Source: Sacculina carcini (taxonomy: Eukaryota; Arthropoda; Thecostraca; Sacculinidae). Taken from it: a stretch of 64,000 bases of DNA. The position numbers and the translations under genes are program-made. Numbering within the stretch: position 1 is the stretch's first letter; each line of letters begins with the position of its first letter. The notes below the pieces were generated by a model that searched no databases, had not been told where the DNA came from, and saw only the letters and a program-made list of their open reading frames with translations. This document shows positions 40,825-52,215 of this stretch, piece after piece. The stretch lies in the NCBI GenBank assembly GCA_916048095.2, contig OU696587.1, positions 3,124,579 through 3,188,578 on the forward strand, in the 5' to 3' direction.

Positions 40825-43794
40825 ATGTACACAAGCACTAACCTCATTGACGCTAATATTGACGTGTCACATAATGTTGAACACACAACTAAAACAACTG
40901 ATGATGCATGTAACAGCGATCGTCTCTCGATAAGCACTCTTTCAGAAACACTCAGTAAGCATTCGGGTGTCTCACTGGTGCATGTCAATATCCGTAGCGT
41001 CAGGGCAAATTTTCACAAACTTCAAGAATTGTTGGAGTCATTATCCGTAAGTGGTCGAAAACTGCCTGATATAATTGCAGTATCGGAAACCTGGTTCGAT
41101 AATAATACTAACTTAGACTTATATCAGTTAAAAACATATCAGCTTTTCACTGTGAATTGCAACAGTAGAAGAGGAGGGGGAGTAGCCGTTTACATTGACA
41201 ATAAAGCAATTGTAGATCAAAATTCAGTCGAGGCTACACAAACAAATGGTGTGTTAGAAGCACTAACATTGAAAGCGAACTTCAATCACCATGTTTTTAT
41301 CATTACCTGTGTATACAGGTCTCCAGCGTCGAGCATGAGGAGCTTCGTAGATTTTGTGTGTGAAACTCTCGAAAAAAGTGACAAAAATAATTGGTTTGTA
41401 GTAGGAGACTTCAACGTAGACTTCGCAAAGAAGGATGAACAGGAAACAAATAGCCTAATTAACGCTTTTTTTGGTCACGGTTTTGTTCCGTTAATTACAT
41501 CACCAACAAGAATAACATCGACATCACAAACGACTATTGATAATATATTCACCAACGTTACCAAAAAAAAGATTATGTCAGGAACAGTCACTTTTGACAT
41601 CAGTGACCATCTACCCATATATGCACTAGTTGGTGGACCAGGCCATTCTAGGCAAAGAGAAAGTGTATTGATGAGGACATTTTCAAGGAAGTCTGAACAA
41701 GAATTCTTAGAACTATTGGGTAAAACAAACTGGACATGCACTCAATATGAGGACGTTGATCAAGCCTACAGTGATTTTCTACACCAGTTCATCACGCTCG
41801 TTGACCATTGTTTCCCTGTTCGCAGAATCAGCAGATACAATAGAATGGAAACTAGGCCATGGATGACAAGTGCACTGAAAACATCATGTAAATATAAAAA
41901 CAAACTCCATAAGAAATTCCTAGAGACTCGATTAGAAAAAGATAATATGAGATATAAGGAATATCGAAACATGTTGACTTCCCACATACGTCAGGCGAAA
42001 CAAAATTTCATCTCAAATGCGCTCCACCAAGCAAAAAATGACACAAAAAGCACATGGAAAATTCTGAACAAAGCGTTAGGACGAGAAAAAACTGACACTC
42101 ATTCATGTGTGTTTCATCAGAACGGCCATGATTACAAATCTGGCGATGATATCTCGAACGCATTTAATAACTTCTTTGTTGAAGCAGCCAATGATGTGAC
42201 AAAAAATATTCCAAAAGCCACGGCAGATCTCAAGACAATGAATATGAAAAGAGTTGAGTCAACAATTTTCCTGAGTCCTGTCACCCAAGCTGAGGTCTAC
42301 AACGTCATCATGTCATGTAAGAGCAAGAAATCCTGTGATGATGACTTTATCGACATGAGATTGCTAAAAACAGCGGTCAGATTAATTTCAACACCTCTTC
42401 AGTATGTTTGCAACCTGTCGTTCACACGTGGAGTTTTCCCTGCTCAAATGAAAACAGCCAAAGTCATACCAATTTTCAAAAAAGGCAAAAGAACAAATTT
42501 CACAAATTATAGACCAATTTCTCTTCTTCCTCAATTTTCAAAAATTCTAGAAAAATTGTTTGATTCAAGATTGAGCTCGTTTATTTCCAAAAACAAAATC
42601 ATAAATTCTGGTCAGTATGGGTTTCAGTCGAAAAAGTCTGTGAATGACGCAATCGCCGATACCATAGAATTCATTTCCAACTCCTTGGACAAGAACAATT
42701 TCACAATAGGAATATTTGTAGATTTGAGAAAAGCGTTTGACACAGTGAATCATCGAATACTTTTAAATAAGTTGGAAGTGTACGGCATACGAGGCAAGGC
42801 TAAAGATTGGGTTGAGAGTTATCTGAATGAACGTCACCAAAAGGTCGATTATCGTGGGGCGATATCGGACAAAAAAGTCATCACATGTGGAGTCCCACAG
42901 GGGTCGGTCCTTGGCCCTAAACTTTTTCTCCTGTATATTAACGACTTACTCAGCGTATCAAATAGCTGTAAAAAGGTGCTTTTCGCTGACGACACGAATC
43001 AATTCTTTTCATCCCCGTATATTGAGGATATACAAAGAACTATTGATGGAGAATTAAAACTTGTTGACAAATGGCTGAATGAAAACAGACTTGTACTAAA
43101 CACCGACAAAACAAAGTACATATGCTTTCAAAACAAGAAAAATCAAAAAGACTGTGGAATATCTGTGAAAGTAGGCGGAACGGTCATTGAGGAGGTTGAG
43201 TCGGTCAAATTCCTGGGACTGACAATTGACCAAAATCTAACATGGCGCAATCATATAAACTCAGTTACAAACAAGTTGGCAAAAATATCCTATTCTATGT
43301 TCCAACTGAGAAATTTTATCGGTGAAAAAGCCAGTGTAACTTTATATAATAGCCTTGCAAAACCTTATCTGGATTATTGTAATAATATTTGGGGAGCAAC
43401 TTATGAATCTAGACTGACAAAAATTATAACTTCTCAAAAACGTTTGATACGGATAATAGCAAAGATAAGAGTTTATGAGACCACAAAAGCTCACTTCAAC
43501 TTGTATAAAATACTTGACTTCAACAGTTTAGTACAGTTGAACACGGCAGCTTTCATGTACCGAGCACACAATAATTTATTACCCAAACACCTGCAGGCTT
43601 TATTTCAAATAAACAAGAGACACCCGGACAAATTTGCACAGAGGTTCCCGAGAACTCGAGCTAGACAACAAAGCTTGAGCGTTAGAGGAGTAACCGTGTG
43701 GAATGGAATACAAAAATGCGTCAAACAAAGTAGGACATTGAAGACATTTAAAAAGAAATTCATTGAAGGGATGAATCAAGATAAATGTAACTAA
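40825..43794 (+). CDS. LINE ORF2: APE endonuclease and reverse transcriptase
   Basis: 989 residues from the ATG at 40825; the open frame extends upstream into the LTR, but that part is foreign. Endonuclease motifs: HVNIRSVRANF, VSETWFD, VYRSPAS, GDFNVDF, ISDHLPIY. RT motifs: NYRPISLLPQFSKILEKL, IFVDLRKAFDTVNH (motif A), GVPQGSVLGPKLFLLYIND (motif B region), FADDTNQFF (motif C), VKFLGLTID. The C-terminus has LYKILDFNSL and VWNGIQKCV. No internal stop. The ATG lies 2 bases after the ORF1 stop as it was before the insertion (TAAAAATG), an arrangement that suggests coupled translation. Confidence 0.92.
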   Translation: MYTSTNLIDANIDVSHNVEHTTKTTDDACNSDRLSISTLSETLSKHSGVSLVHVNIRSVRANFHKLQELLESLSVSGRKLPDIIAVSETWFDNNTNLDLYQLKTYQLFTVNCNSRRGGGVAVYIDNKAIVDQNSVEATQTNGVLEALTLKANFNHHVFIITCVYRSPASSMRSFVDFVCETLEKSDKNNWFVVGDFNVDFAKKDEQETNSLINAFFGHGFVPLITSPTRITSTSQTTIDNIFTNVTKKKIMSGTVTFDISDHLPIYALVGGPGHSRQRESVLMRTFSRKSEQEFLELLGKTNWTCTQYEDVDQAYSDFLHQFITLVDHCFPVRRISRYNRMETRPWMTSALKTSCKYKNKLHKKFLETRLEKDNMRYKEYRNMLTSHIRQAKQNFISNALHQAKNDTKSTWKILNKALGREKTDTHSCVFHQNGHDYKSGDDISNAFNNFFVEAANDVTKNIPKATADLKTMNMKRVESTIFLSPVTQAEVYNVIMSCKSKKSCDDDFIDMRLLKTAVRLISTPLQYVCNLSFTRGVFPAQMKTAKVIPIFKKGKRTNFTNYRPISLLPQFSKILEKLFDSRLSSFISKNKIINSGQYGFQSKKSVNDAIADTIEFISNSLDKNNFTIGIFVDLRKAFDTVNHRILLNKLEVYGIRGKAKDWVESYLNERHQKVDYRGAISDKKVITCGVPQGSVLGPKLFLLYINDLLSVSNSCKKVLFADDTNQFFSSPYIEDIQRTIDGELKLVDKWLNENRLVLNTDKTKYICFQNKKNQKDCGISVKVGGTVIEEVESVKFLGLTIDQNLTWRNHINSVTNKLAKISYSMFQLRNFIGEKASVTLYNSLAKPYLDYCNNIWGATYESRLTKIITSQKRLIRIIAKIRVYETTKAHFNLYKILDFNSLVQLNTAAFMYRAHNNLLPKHLQALFQINKRHPDKFAQRFPRTRARQQSLSVRGVTVWNGIQKCVKQSRTLKTFKKKFIEGMNQDKCN

Positions 43795-44378
43795 TCAGTG
43801 ATGCTTCGACGTGTGGAAAGACGATCGACTGATTCAGCAGTGTGCCTATATTGGTTGTAATTATTTATATCTTGTTACGATGCCACTGTCTTTTTTGTAC
43901 GTTGTCTTTATTCATTGTAAAGGGCCCACATGAAAAAAAGCGCATGCTTATGTGGGTGCCTGTCACAACGATTGTGTAAATTATATGTTGGTGACAAATA
44001 CATGATATGATATGATATGATATGAGTATCAAGACCGGCAGGAAAAAGTATGCACATTGCGCACACACTACATGAACACTACGCTGCGTCGGTTCTAGAA
44101 TTAATGCTGGTATGAAATTGCGTTTTATGTAATTTTTCACGTTGATATAAAAAATTCATTATATTGCCATTATTAATTCATTTCTTTCGAAAATACATGA
44201 AAATTTGTTTTTTAGCAAAACGTCTGCGCGCGGAGGCCATATTACACGAGGTGTAATACTAAATAAATATTATTTATTACGTTTATTTTATTTAATGTAA
44301 TATTAATATATTAATTGTTGGCGTATGATATGTGCAGTTTATTATGTAGCCTGTTCTATCATTTATGTCGAATATATT

Positions 44379-44429
44379 ATATACTAGCGACAAATTCAGC
44401 ACTTCGTGTGGTTTTTGTCGCTAGTATAT
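44379..44429. repeat. 16-bp perfect inverted repeat
   Basis: Arms ATATACTAGCGACAAA (44379-44394) and its complement (44414-44429) around a 19-base loop. Could be a small hairpin-type element or a fusion of two element termini. Confidence 0.75.
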
Positions 44430-44949
44430 CCGCACTGCGTGCGTCTCGTAACCTCGTCAATTTGCCTGACATTTTGTGAAAGTTTTGAACCTCGTCGGGT
44501 ATTTGGCTGTGAACACCTCGTGTTGCTCATCGGGTTTTCAGTTCTGAAACGTTTCGTTTTGCTACACACTATGTAACCCAAAACCTTTCCTAAACAATCA
44601 ATTGACACGCGAGACAACCGAACAACAATCCTCATAAACGAACAACTCTGAAAAGATAATAGGTATAACGCGCAATATATATTATAGTATTGTAATATGT
44701 ATGCCGAGATCACATTTACTTCACAATTGGCTAAAATGCTCCGTACAGAAATCGAGCGACGGCGTAGTTTAATATTCTGCCGGCACCGGCTTTTATCGCT
44801 GAATATATCAGTCTGCCACGTCGTGTCGTATCGTATTTGTCGCGTATGTTCATGGTGTCGTACAAATGAGCAGGCATTTTCGTTCTCATGATACTGTCGA
44901 TCAATCTTTTTCGGTTGGCTGACCCAAGTTCAGTGATTGTCGGTAGTCC

Positions 44950-44952
<3 letters not shown>

Positions 44953-44982
<30 letters not shown>
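44953..44982. repeat. (TG)n microsatellite
   Basis: Uninterrupted TG run, followed by TG-rich degenerate sequence to 45030. Confidence 0.93.
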
Positions 44983-44983
<1 letters not shown>

Positions 44984-45370
44984 CTGTATGTGAGCGTGTG
45001 TCTGTTTGTGTGTGTGCATATGTTTGTGTATGTGAGTTCAAGTTCAAGTTCAAGTTCAAAGTTTATTGCCATGAACAACATAAAAGTACAGTGACAAAAT
45101 ATCAAACAATTTGGCATAGTCTGTCGAGTGATGACTCTTGGACAGACACGTTATAAATATATATACATTAACAAAACATTTAGTCATACTCTTCTGTGAA
45201 AAAATAGGTCACAAAAAATGGCATGTAATATACTTAGAACAACACATCAGTATAGTTGTAACATTAACCTCCAATGAAACATTAAAAATAACGTATGAAT
45301 AGCATAAAAACAATAAGGAGTAACACAACTTAAAATATATCCGCAATCTTGTTAATATGGTTATTATATA

Positions 45371-48366
45371 TCATTCTGAATTTGCATTTTGTTTCTCTAA
45401 AAAGAATTTTTTCAATCTATTCTTAAATTGTCCTATAGATTCAGTGTTCACTTTGGATTTTAATTCACTGGGTAAAGAATTCCAAATAATTGGTCCTGAG
45501 TATAAAAACGAATTTTTAAATAATATAGTTCTGAATGGTGGAGGACTCAAATTCAACTGACTATGTCTGGTGCAAAAGTCATGATCCGACATACTGTATA
45601 AACTATCACTAATTTGATTATTTTTTAAATAACGAAATATATTTAGTATCATGAAATACTTCATTACATTGGGAAATTTCAAAATTTTGAATTTATTGAA
45701 AACTTCATGTGATGACTCATATTTCTTTTTGTAGCCAATAGTTTTTATTATGGATTTTTAACTTTGAACAAACTATTTATAAAAGACGGCCAGGTAAACG
45801 CCCAAACTGACACTCCATAAATTAATTTCGAGTAGCAAAAGGTATAATATAATATAATCATAATTTCCGGGGTTGACCTATCTCTTAATCTATAAATTAA
45901 ACCTGAATATTTAGAAATTTCAATGCCTAATTTGAGTATATGTTGTTTCCAATTCAAATTTTCGTCAATTGATATTCCAAGAAATTTTGTAGTGGGTACT
46001 CTCTCTATACAATCATCTTCAATTTTTATGGGCTCAAGATTGTATTTTATAGATCTGTTTTGAAATACTACAACCTTTGTTTTACTGACATTTAATCTTA
46101 ATCCATTTTTTCTTAGCCAAGTTTTAATATCCATCATTGTCTGGCATATTTTAATATGTAATTCAGTTAGATTTTTTATACATATTTCAACACTCGTGTC
46201 ATCAGCAAAAAGAGTAAATCTAGCATCATTAGTGGAATTCTCAACATCATTTATGTATATTAAAAAAAGAATGGGACCCAAAATAGAACCTTGGTTGACT
46301 CCACAATCAATTTTTTCAATACTAGACTCATGTCCATTACAATTTACAAAATGAGTACGATTTTCTAAATAACTCCTAAATAATTGATTCGGGATTCCTC
46401 TAACACCAATATTGCTTAGCTTTTTCAGCAAAATTTTGTGGTGTAGAGAATCAAATGCCTTAGAAATGTCTAAAAAAGCACCAGCTGTAAATAATTTTCC
46501 ATCCAAATTTTCGTATATTTTTTTAACAAAATTTAACAATGCATCATTAGTTGATCTGTTTTTTTCTAAAACCAAATTGTTGATTCGATAATAATTTGCT
46601 TTGTTCAAGAAATGAGTTAAGTCTTTTTGCGATAACCTTTTCAAAAACTTTACTAAAGCAAAGCAAAATTGAAATCAACCTGTAGTTATTTATGTTTTTC
46701 TTTTCACCCGATTTAAATATTGGTATAGATTTGGCCTTTTTTAAACTTTCTGGGAAAATCCCTGTTTCAAGAGATAAGTGAATAATATTTGCTAAAGGCT
46801 TTCTTATATGTTCAGATATAATTTTTTATTGTATTTCCAGAAATTTCGTCGTATCCCTTGGAATTTGATTTCATAGACGAGATTAATTTATGTACTTCGA
46901 ATTCATTACAAGGTGTCATAAACAGTGAAAACTCTGATGGTTTATTAAGATATTCCTCAAACTCATTACCAACAGGTTCGGTATTAGTATGCAATTTACT
47001 GAAATGCTCGATAAATGTTTCCGCCACTTGTTCATTCGGTAAACCAATATCAATGATTTTTTCATGTTCTTTGCTTCCCATCAACAAGTTTAATATTTGC
47101 CAGCTTTGTTTAGGATTCCCTTGATTTTCTTTAAATTTTAACTGCAGGTATTCATTTTTTGCTTGACGAAGTAATTTGGTCAATATGTTTCTATATTTCT
47201 TGTAATATTTTGTGTATGTTATTGGCCACTTAGTTACCAACCTAGTCAGACGATTATTTTTTGTATACATTTTTTCAAGTTTTCTGTTATATAAGGGTGT
47301 TTTTCCGATTTTAATGTTTGTTTAACTTCAATTAAAGGAAACTTATTATTAAATAGTTCGCTTATTATATTATGAAATATATTATAGGCTGTGTCGGGGC
47401 AGTGAATATTGTAGATACAATTCCAATCTACTTTGGAAACATCGCTTATGAATTTTCATTCATTTTTATTTGTAAAAGGTCTGATGAAGCAGGTCTTGTC
47501 ACATTTTTTCGCTATCTCAGGCAGGAGAAATTTTGATACTACTGGAAAATGATCCGAAATATAATTTTTGATGATAAAATTTCCTGAATTAGTTTTAATT
47601 TGATTACACCATATGTGGTCAATAATTGTTGATAAATTGGGAGTTACCCTTGTTGGTTTTGAGATTAATGGATAAAGAGAATTGCTCATCATCAAAGTTG
47701 TAAACTCATTGACATAATTGTCATCCTGTTTAAGAAGATCTAAATTCATGTCGCCGAAGATAAACATTTTATCATAAGATTTATTTTCGAGATATGTAAG
47801 CATTGATCTGAGTTTTTCTATAAACAGTTTAAAGTTACAATTAGGAGGTCGGTACATTGAAGTCATGAAACATTTCCTTTGATTTTCACAAATTTCTACT
47901 GAAACACACTCAAGATGAGGTTCGTTAAATGTCATCTCAGGTATTAAGTTAGACGAATATTTTTAGCTACGTACATGGCGACTCCGCCTCCCTGCTTATT
48001 TCTATGTTGACTATACATTATATACATATCAATTTTATAAAGAGAACTAATTGTGTTATCTAATCTTGTTTCACTTAGTCCTATAACATCAGGTGGTTCA
48101 ATAAGATGGAGAACTTCATCTTGTAATTTCTGTAAATTGGTTGTTACACTTACTATGTTCAAAGATAATATAGTAAACATTGAATTATTATTGTTTAAAT
48201 TATACAGTTGATCCGCTGATTCAATATAACTTGTGTTTTTTGGGATGAAATACTTGTCATAATCTACATTAGTTTCAGCTGCTTGATCATCAAGGACACT
48301 AAATAAACTCATATCTGGATATGTGTTACGCAATTGCTTATCAGAATCTGCATTTGTATGGTCCAT
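45371..48366 (-). pseudogene. LINE ORF2 (endonuclease-RT), frameshifted
   Basis: Pieces in order on the minus strand: endonuclease start (ILSLNIVSVTTNLQKLQDE, IGLSETRLD; 47944-48366), endonuclease end (MYRPPNCN, FGDMNLDLL, YISDHFPVVS; 47456-47935), linker and RT start (46812-47270), RT palm (FLDISKAFDSLHH, GVNQGSILGPILFLIYIND, LFADDTSVEI, TKFLGISIDENLNWK; 45748-46644) and C-terminus (GPIIWNSLPSELKS; 45371-45682). At least four frame changes separate them. Motif B has GVNQGS instead of the usual GVPQGS. Confidence 0.85.
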
Positions 48367-48423
48367 ATTAGAAATGTTAGTCGAATCACTTAATCAAAAT
48401 GTGTAGCTATAAAAATGGATTAG

Positions 48424-49435
48424 TTACTGTTTTTTGTAGCGTCTTGGTCGGTGGTTCTGCTGACCATTTGTCTCTTCGTTTGTTGTCTCTCCCATCGCCA
48501 TTACCGCGTGGGACCGCACCGAACCCGCAGCCACCGTCTCCGCCCGACCAGCTCCACCAGTTGATGGACCTGACTCCGTCGCTGCCACTGTACCACCGTC
48601 ACTGTGTAACCGAGTGTGTCCCTGACCAATGGCCGAGCGCTGATCTCCACGGTTGAATGGCGTGGCACGGTCAGCCGAGTCAGTAGCCGGGGCTTCGTCG
48701 CGAATTATCAATCGCGTATGTCGGAAATACGCGATTTTGCCGTTAGATCTTGCTTCTTTCAGCCGGGGCATTTGCTCTCTTCTTTTTAACTGGGAAGCGG
48801 CATAGAGGTCTTCATTTATGAAGATGCCGGTTCCCTTTAGCTTTCTTGTGCTGCGCATGGTCGCCTCTCGGTCGGAGAACCGGTCGAACCGCACAACAAT
48901 GTTGCGGGGCCTGTCGCCAGACGGACGACCGACTCGATGCGCCCGTTCAATACTCGCAGCAGGCAGATCCATTTTCTCGGACAACATCTTCTGTACGCTT
49001 TGTGTTGTCTGCTCCCACTTCTCCTGGACGGACTCCTTAATGCCGGTTATGCAAACATTGTTCCTTTTACTGTAGTCCTCGGCCCTGTCCGAACGCTGTT
49101 GTTGATCCTTGGTTAGATTCCGCAGCTTCTCGATATGAATCTTGTATTCTGCGTTCTGCTTGCGCAGGTCCTTCACTTCATTTTTTTATGTCATGTATTT
49201 CTTCTTGGGAGAATTCGAGGCTCCGCCTGGGCTCCCCCACGGTCTCATTTAGCACCTTAATTTGATCGTTCATTTGAAGACTTACGTGCTTCATGGCTTC
49301 CTTGAAGGCCGATCCTTGCGAGCTCAAAAGGACTTTCAGCGTCTCACTGTCCATTCCGATAATACACACAATTAGCCGATACACACACCTCTGCTCACTT
49401 GAACTAACAGATAATTCACACACACTCAGCAGCAA
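48424..49435 (-). pseudogene. LINE ORF1 (coiled coil and RRM), frameshifted
   Basis: Two abutting frames (49178-49435 and 48424-49176) make up one ORF1. The first holds the N-terminal helix (FKEAMKHVSLQMNDQIKVLNE); the second continues the coiled coil (DLRKQNAEYKIHIEKLRN), then an RRM-like domain (NNVCITGIKES, IERAHRVGRPSGDRPRNIVVRF) and a C-terminal domain (GTGIFINEDLYAASQLKRR). The tail is Ala/Gly/Arg-rich. The single frameshift lies at a run of seven T (about 49180-49186), a typical slippage site. The protein would bind LINE RNA as a trimer in L1-like families. Confidence 0.8.
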
Positions 49436-49489
49436 TCAATCACACGTCCTTCTCACAACACAGCTCACACAAGACTGAATAGTGAGTGT

Positions 49490-49699
49490 GTGCATATATG
49501 TATGTGTGTGCGTGTATGTATTTACGATCTCTCCTCTGTGGCAAGCAAGAACAGTTCGCAGAAAAAAATATTGTGTTGTGACGGTCCAAGCAACCTAGTT
49601 GTCTATTTGGCGTTGGCCCAAGACGCAACCTGGCCCAACATGCGACCGTCGACATTTAAGACGCGTTTGAAGGAAGTTATTGACTTATTCCTTCACTGA
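49490..49699 (+). other. Short unrecognised open frame
   Basis: Ends in PNMRPSTFKTRLKEVIDLFLH and a stop. The ending resembles C-termini of some retroelement proteins or a terminal host exon, but nothing else supports a gene. It runs head to head with the LINE at 45-49.4 kb. Confidence 0.2.
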
Positions 49700-50608
49700 A
49701 ACTTGTATGATATGCACTGGATATTCTGTGCAGCATGTGCTCTGGAGTATTTTAGCGTGGCTTTTGTAGTTCGGCTGTAGTTCTGTAGTTGGGCTATATT
49801 TTGTTCCACATATCTTGCAGACGTGGGTTTCCAGGTATACTGCCTGTGTTTTGGGCTATTTGCATGAAATAATTGTGTAGTGTATGCATTTTTCTAATGA
49901 TGTAGTGCACGCATAAGTACATATTGCTAGATTGGTTTGGGCACACCTGTTTTAATAGTTGTTAAACTTTCTTGGTGCTTTATGTTGGTCAAATGGTGGC
50001 GTGATATGCATTTTCTAATTTGTCATACATTAACCCTCGAGAACTTACAACCATTTCCGCCTGTCGGAATTAGTTTATTTTTCCAGCATTTATCGATTTT
50101 GTCTCAAAACCGAATAATATCACGTTTTCCAGAATTTTTTCCGTTTCAAATGAGAAATATTAACCGCCCATTTAAATGGGCTCCGTGCAGGCCTGTTTTA
50201 GAGATGTTATTTTTTGTGTTTACGTGTTCCCCAAATACGAACACAAATCTCAACGTGAATTCTTTGTTAAACCATACTATTTACATACATCACAATATCT
50301 TTTCTAGCAACTACAACAATACAATCACAACACCATCCTCATTCCACAACCATATAAGTAATTAAGTAATTAATAATAATAATAACCAGCAACCACTTCG
50401 CGATTGCCGCGTTGCCAACAACCTTCAGTCGCAAACTTGGTTGCCACCTTGGCGGAAACTCCACAGTTATAATTTTGGCCTGTGCTTGCCGTCAATCAGT
50501 TAAACTACACAAATATCATTTTGGACTCAATAAAGCATTTTTATTGAATGCAAAATTGAAACAGGAATACAGGAATTGGTTTGATTTTTATTTGGTTGAA
50601 TTGTTTCG
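49700..50608. other. Unassigned intergenic sequence
   Basis: About 900 bases of AT-rich sequence including GTAATTAAGTAATTAATAAT at about 50355-50385. No gene recognised. Confidence 0.55.
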
Positions 50609-50705
50609 GTGCGATTGTGGTGTGACGTCTTGTAGGCGCGCCTGGGGCAGTGATGCCCACGCGCGCCTGTCTGTTATATATTTTAGTTTCTGGTTTCTTT
50701 TACAA
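50609..50705 (+). repeat. Interspersed GC-hairpin repeat, copy 2 (short)
   Basis: 97 bases nearly identical (one mismatch seen) to 51718-51814: GGTGCGATTGTGGTGTGACG, then GGCGCGC.TGGG...CCCACGCGCGCC hairpin, then TATATATTTTAGTTTC and TTTCTTTTACAA. Confidence 0.85.
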
Positions 50706-51539
50706 GCTATTTCGGCCATTTAGTTTGGAAGTGGTTTTTTGTCTGCGACCCGGCTTCAGTAGCAGAGATAGTGCCCTCCAGTACTAGCAGCGGCTTGGAG
50801 GAAGTGGTGGAGGTGCTCGGCGGCGTGTCAGGTTGGTGTGCAGGGGGACGGCAGGAGAGCATGGTGCCGGCAGGAAGCAGCGGGGTAGCTGTGGCCGAGG
50901 GTTGCTCGTCGTCCCGCCTGCACTGGTGTTAGACTCGTCGCCGGGCAGATAGAAGATCGCTGGTGGAGGCTGCTGGTGCTGGAGGGCATGTGAGAGAAAG
51001 GAGCTGCTGAAGCCGGAGGAGAAATGACGAACGACGACGACGGTGCGGCTTGCGTGTGCGGCGGAGTCACGGCTGTCTGCGACGGGGTGCTGAATAGCAC
51101 GGGAGTCGGCGGGAGCACGGTGGGTGCTGGGGTCCAGGTGTTGTGCCCTGTCGCGGCAGCCGGCGATGAAGAGGACGGCAGGTTGTGGTGGAGCACTGAA
51201 GAACACGGGCGGAGGCGGGAGCGTGGTGGATGCTGGGGCCTGACGTGCTGTGCTTCGCCGCAGCCAAGGTGTGTGCGTCTGGTGGAGGCCGTCGTCGAGT
51301 TAGCTTTTTTTATTCGTTCATTTCTGCTTGGTTTGCGTTTTTATAATTGTACGTTCTTTAGTTGATTTGTTTCTGTGAAAACAGGTGGAGGTGTAGTGTG
51401 ATTGTGTGCAGTGAGAGAGTGTGTGTGAGAGATTGTCTACGTTGACTGATATTGTGTGTGCGTGAACGTGTTAATGTGTCTATGTGTGATCGTGTACAGT
51501 TTAATTGCGTATTGCGTGCAAGAGTGTGTGAGCAAGTGT
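50706..51539. other. Pro/Ser-rich reading frames with internal duplication
   Basis: A minus-strand frame (50784-51206) encodes a Pro/Ser/Ala-rich low-complexity peptide. The DNA between about 51090 and 51270 contains two diverged copies of a roughly 100-base unit (GCACGGGAGTCGGCGGGAGC and GAACACGGGCGGAGGCGGGA). No known domain; probably not a gene. It sits between two copies of the GC-hairpin repeat. Confidence 0.4.
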
Positions 51540-51815
51540 GTATAGTTGTGTATAGCTGTGTGTGTATGCGTCTGTGAATTGTCCATGCCCCGAGGCGGCG
51601 AGCGAATGACCGGCTCGCCGCTGATTGGTTGTTGCGGCGGGTGAGGACTGTGCGCGTGTGTGTGTGTGTCCGTGTGTGCTCCCGTGTGTCACGGTGTGAG
51701 CTAGGAGTCTGGTTCGTGGTGCGATTGTGGTGTGACGTCTTGTAGGCGCGCGTGGGGCAGTGATGCCCACGCGCGCCTGTCTGTTATATATTTTAGTTTC
51801 TGGTTTCTTTTACAA
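51540..51815 (+). repeat. Interspersed GC-hairpin repeat, copy 3 (long)
   Basis: Longer copy including GGCTCGCCGCTGATTGGT and ending TTTCTTTTACAA, matching 37480-37765 along its length and 50609-50705 at its end. A further diverged copy lies in reverse orientation at about 59570-59620. Confidence 0.8.
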
Positions 51816-51947
51816 ATATTTTTTACAAAATAATGACAATGTAATTCATAAAATGCATGATATATAATCAAGGTTTCACAGGTGAAGCAAAAATATAGTA
51901 AAATGAAAAATATGATTATTATCTTGTGTGATATTGCGCAAAGCGCT

Positions 51948-52215
51948 TGTGGCGTTTGGTTAGCCACTGAATTACTTACGTTCACAATGCGAGATCTTTG
52001 GACCGACTGTCTTTGACCCCAGTGTTCAGGTCACACATCAGGTCACACACAAGCATACAGACATACAATTGGTCAAGCACACACATGATCCAACAACACA
52101 CGCAGTGACAAAGGCAAACACGACACACAGACATACTAGTTCAGTAGACACATACACATCGGACACACTAACATATCCGCAAACATACAAACAATGCAAA
52201 ACATGATACACCACA
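51948..52215 (-). repeat. 3' LTR of the Gypsy element
   Basis: 268 bp; bordered on the inner side by the polypurine tract and on the outer side by the CGCT target duplication. Confidence 0.94.

Larger units (their letters stand above)
38340..44035 (+). mobile_element. CR1-like LINE, split by an LTR element
   Basis: A plus-strand two-ORF LINE: ORF1 (PHD plus CCCH fingers), ORF2 (endonuclease-RT) and a 3' UTR ending in a (GATAT)n tail at about 44008-44032. Both ORFs are open apart from a 1.29-kb LTR-type insertion at 39496-40785 close to the end of ORF1. The 5' end is not defined; about 38100-38340 may be its leader. It looks young. The insertion separates ORF1's last codons and ORF2 from the 5' promoter, so this copy is probably disabled. 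Confidence 0.9.
44035..45030. other. Unassigned AT-rich spacer
   Basis: About 1 kb with no recognised gene. It contains a 16-bp inverted repeat (44379-44429) and a TG run (44953-44982). Confidence 0.6.
45036..49440 (-). mobile_element. LINE with L1-like ORF1, decayed
   Basis: Minus-strand LINE with ORF1, ORF2 and a 3' end reading AATAAACTTTGAACTTGAAC, where (TTGAAC)n at 45036-45059 is the tail. ORF2 motifs place it in the Jockey/CR1 group, whereas ORF1 has the coiled coil-RRM layout best known from L1. It is nearly full length but both ORFs are frameshifted. Confidence 0.88.

Noticed and set aside
49490-49699. Terminal exon of a host gene
   Set aside because: No recognised family, no convincing acceptor and no partner exon; left as an unrecognised frame.
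50784-51206. Pro/Ser-rich protein gene
   Set aside because: Low complexity, overlapping frames of similar composition and an internal DNA duplication explain the open frame better than selection.
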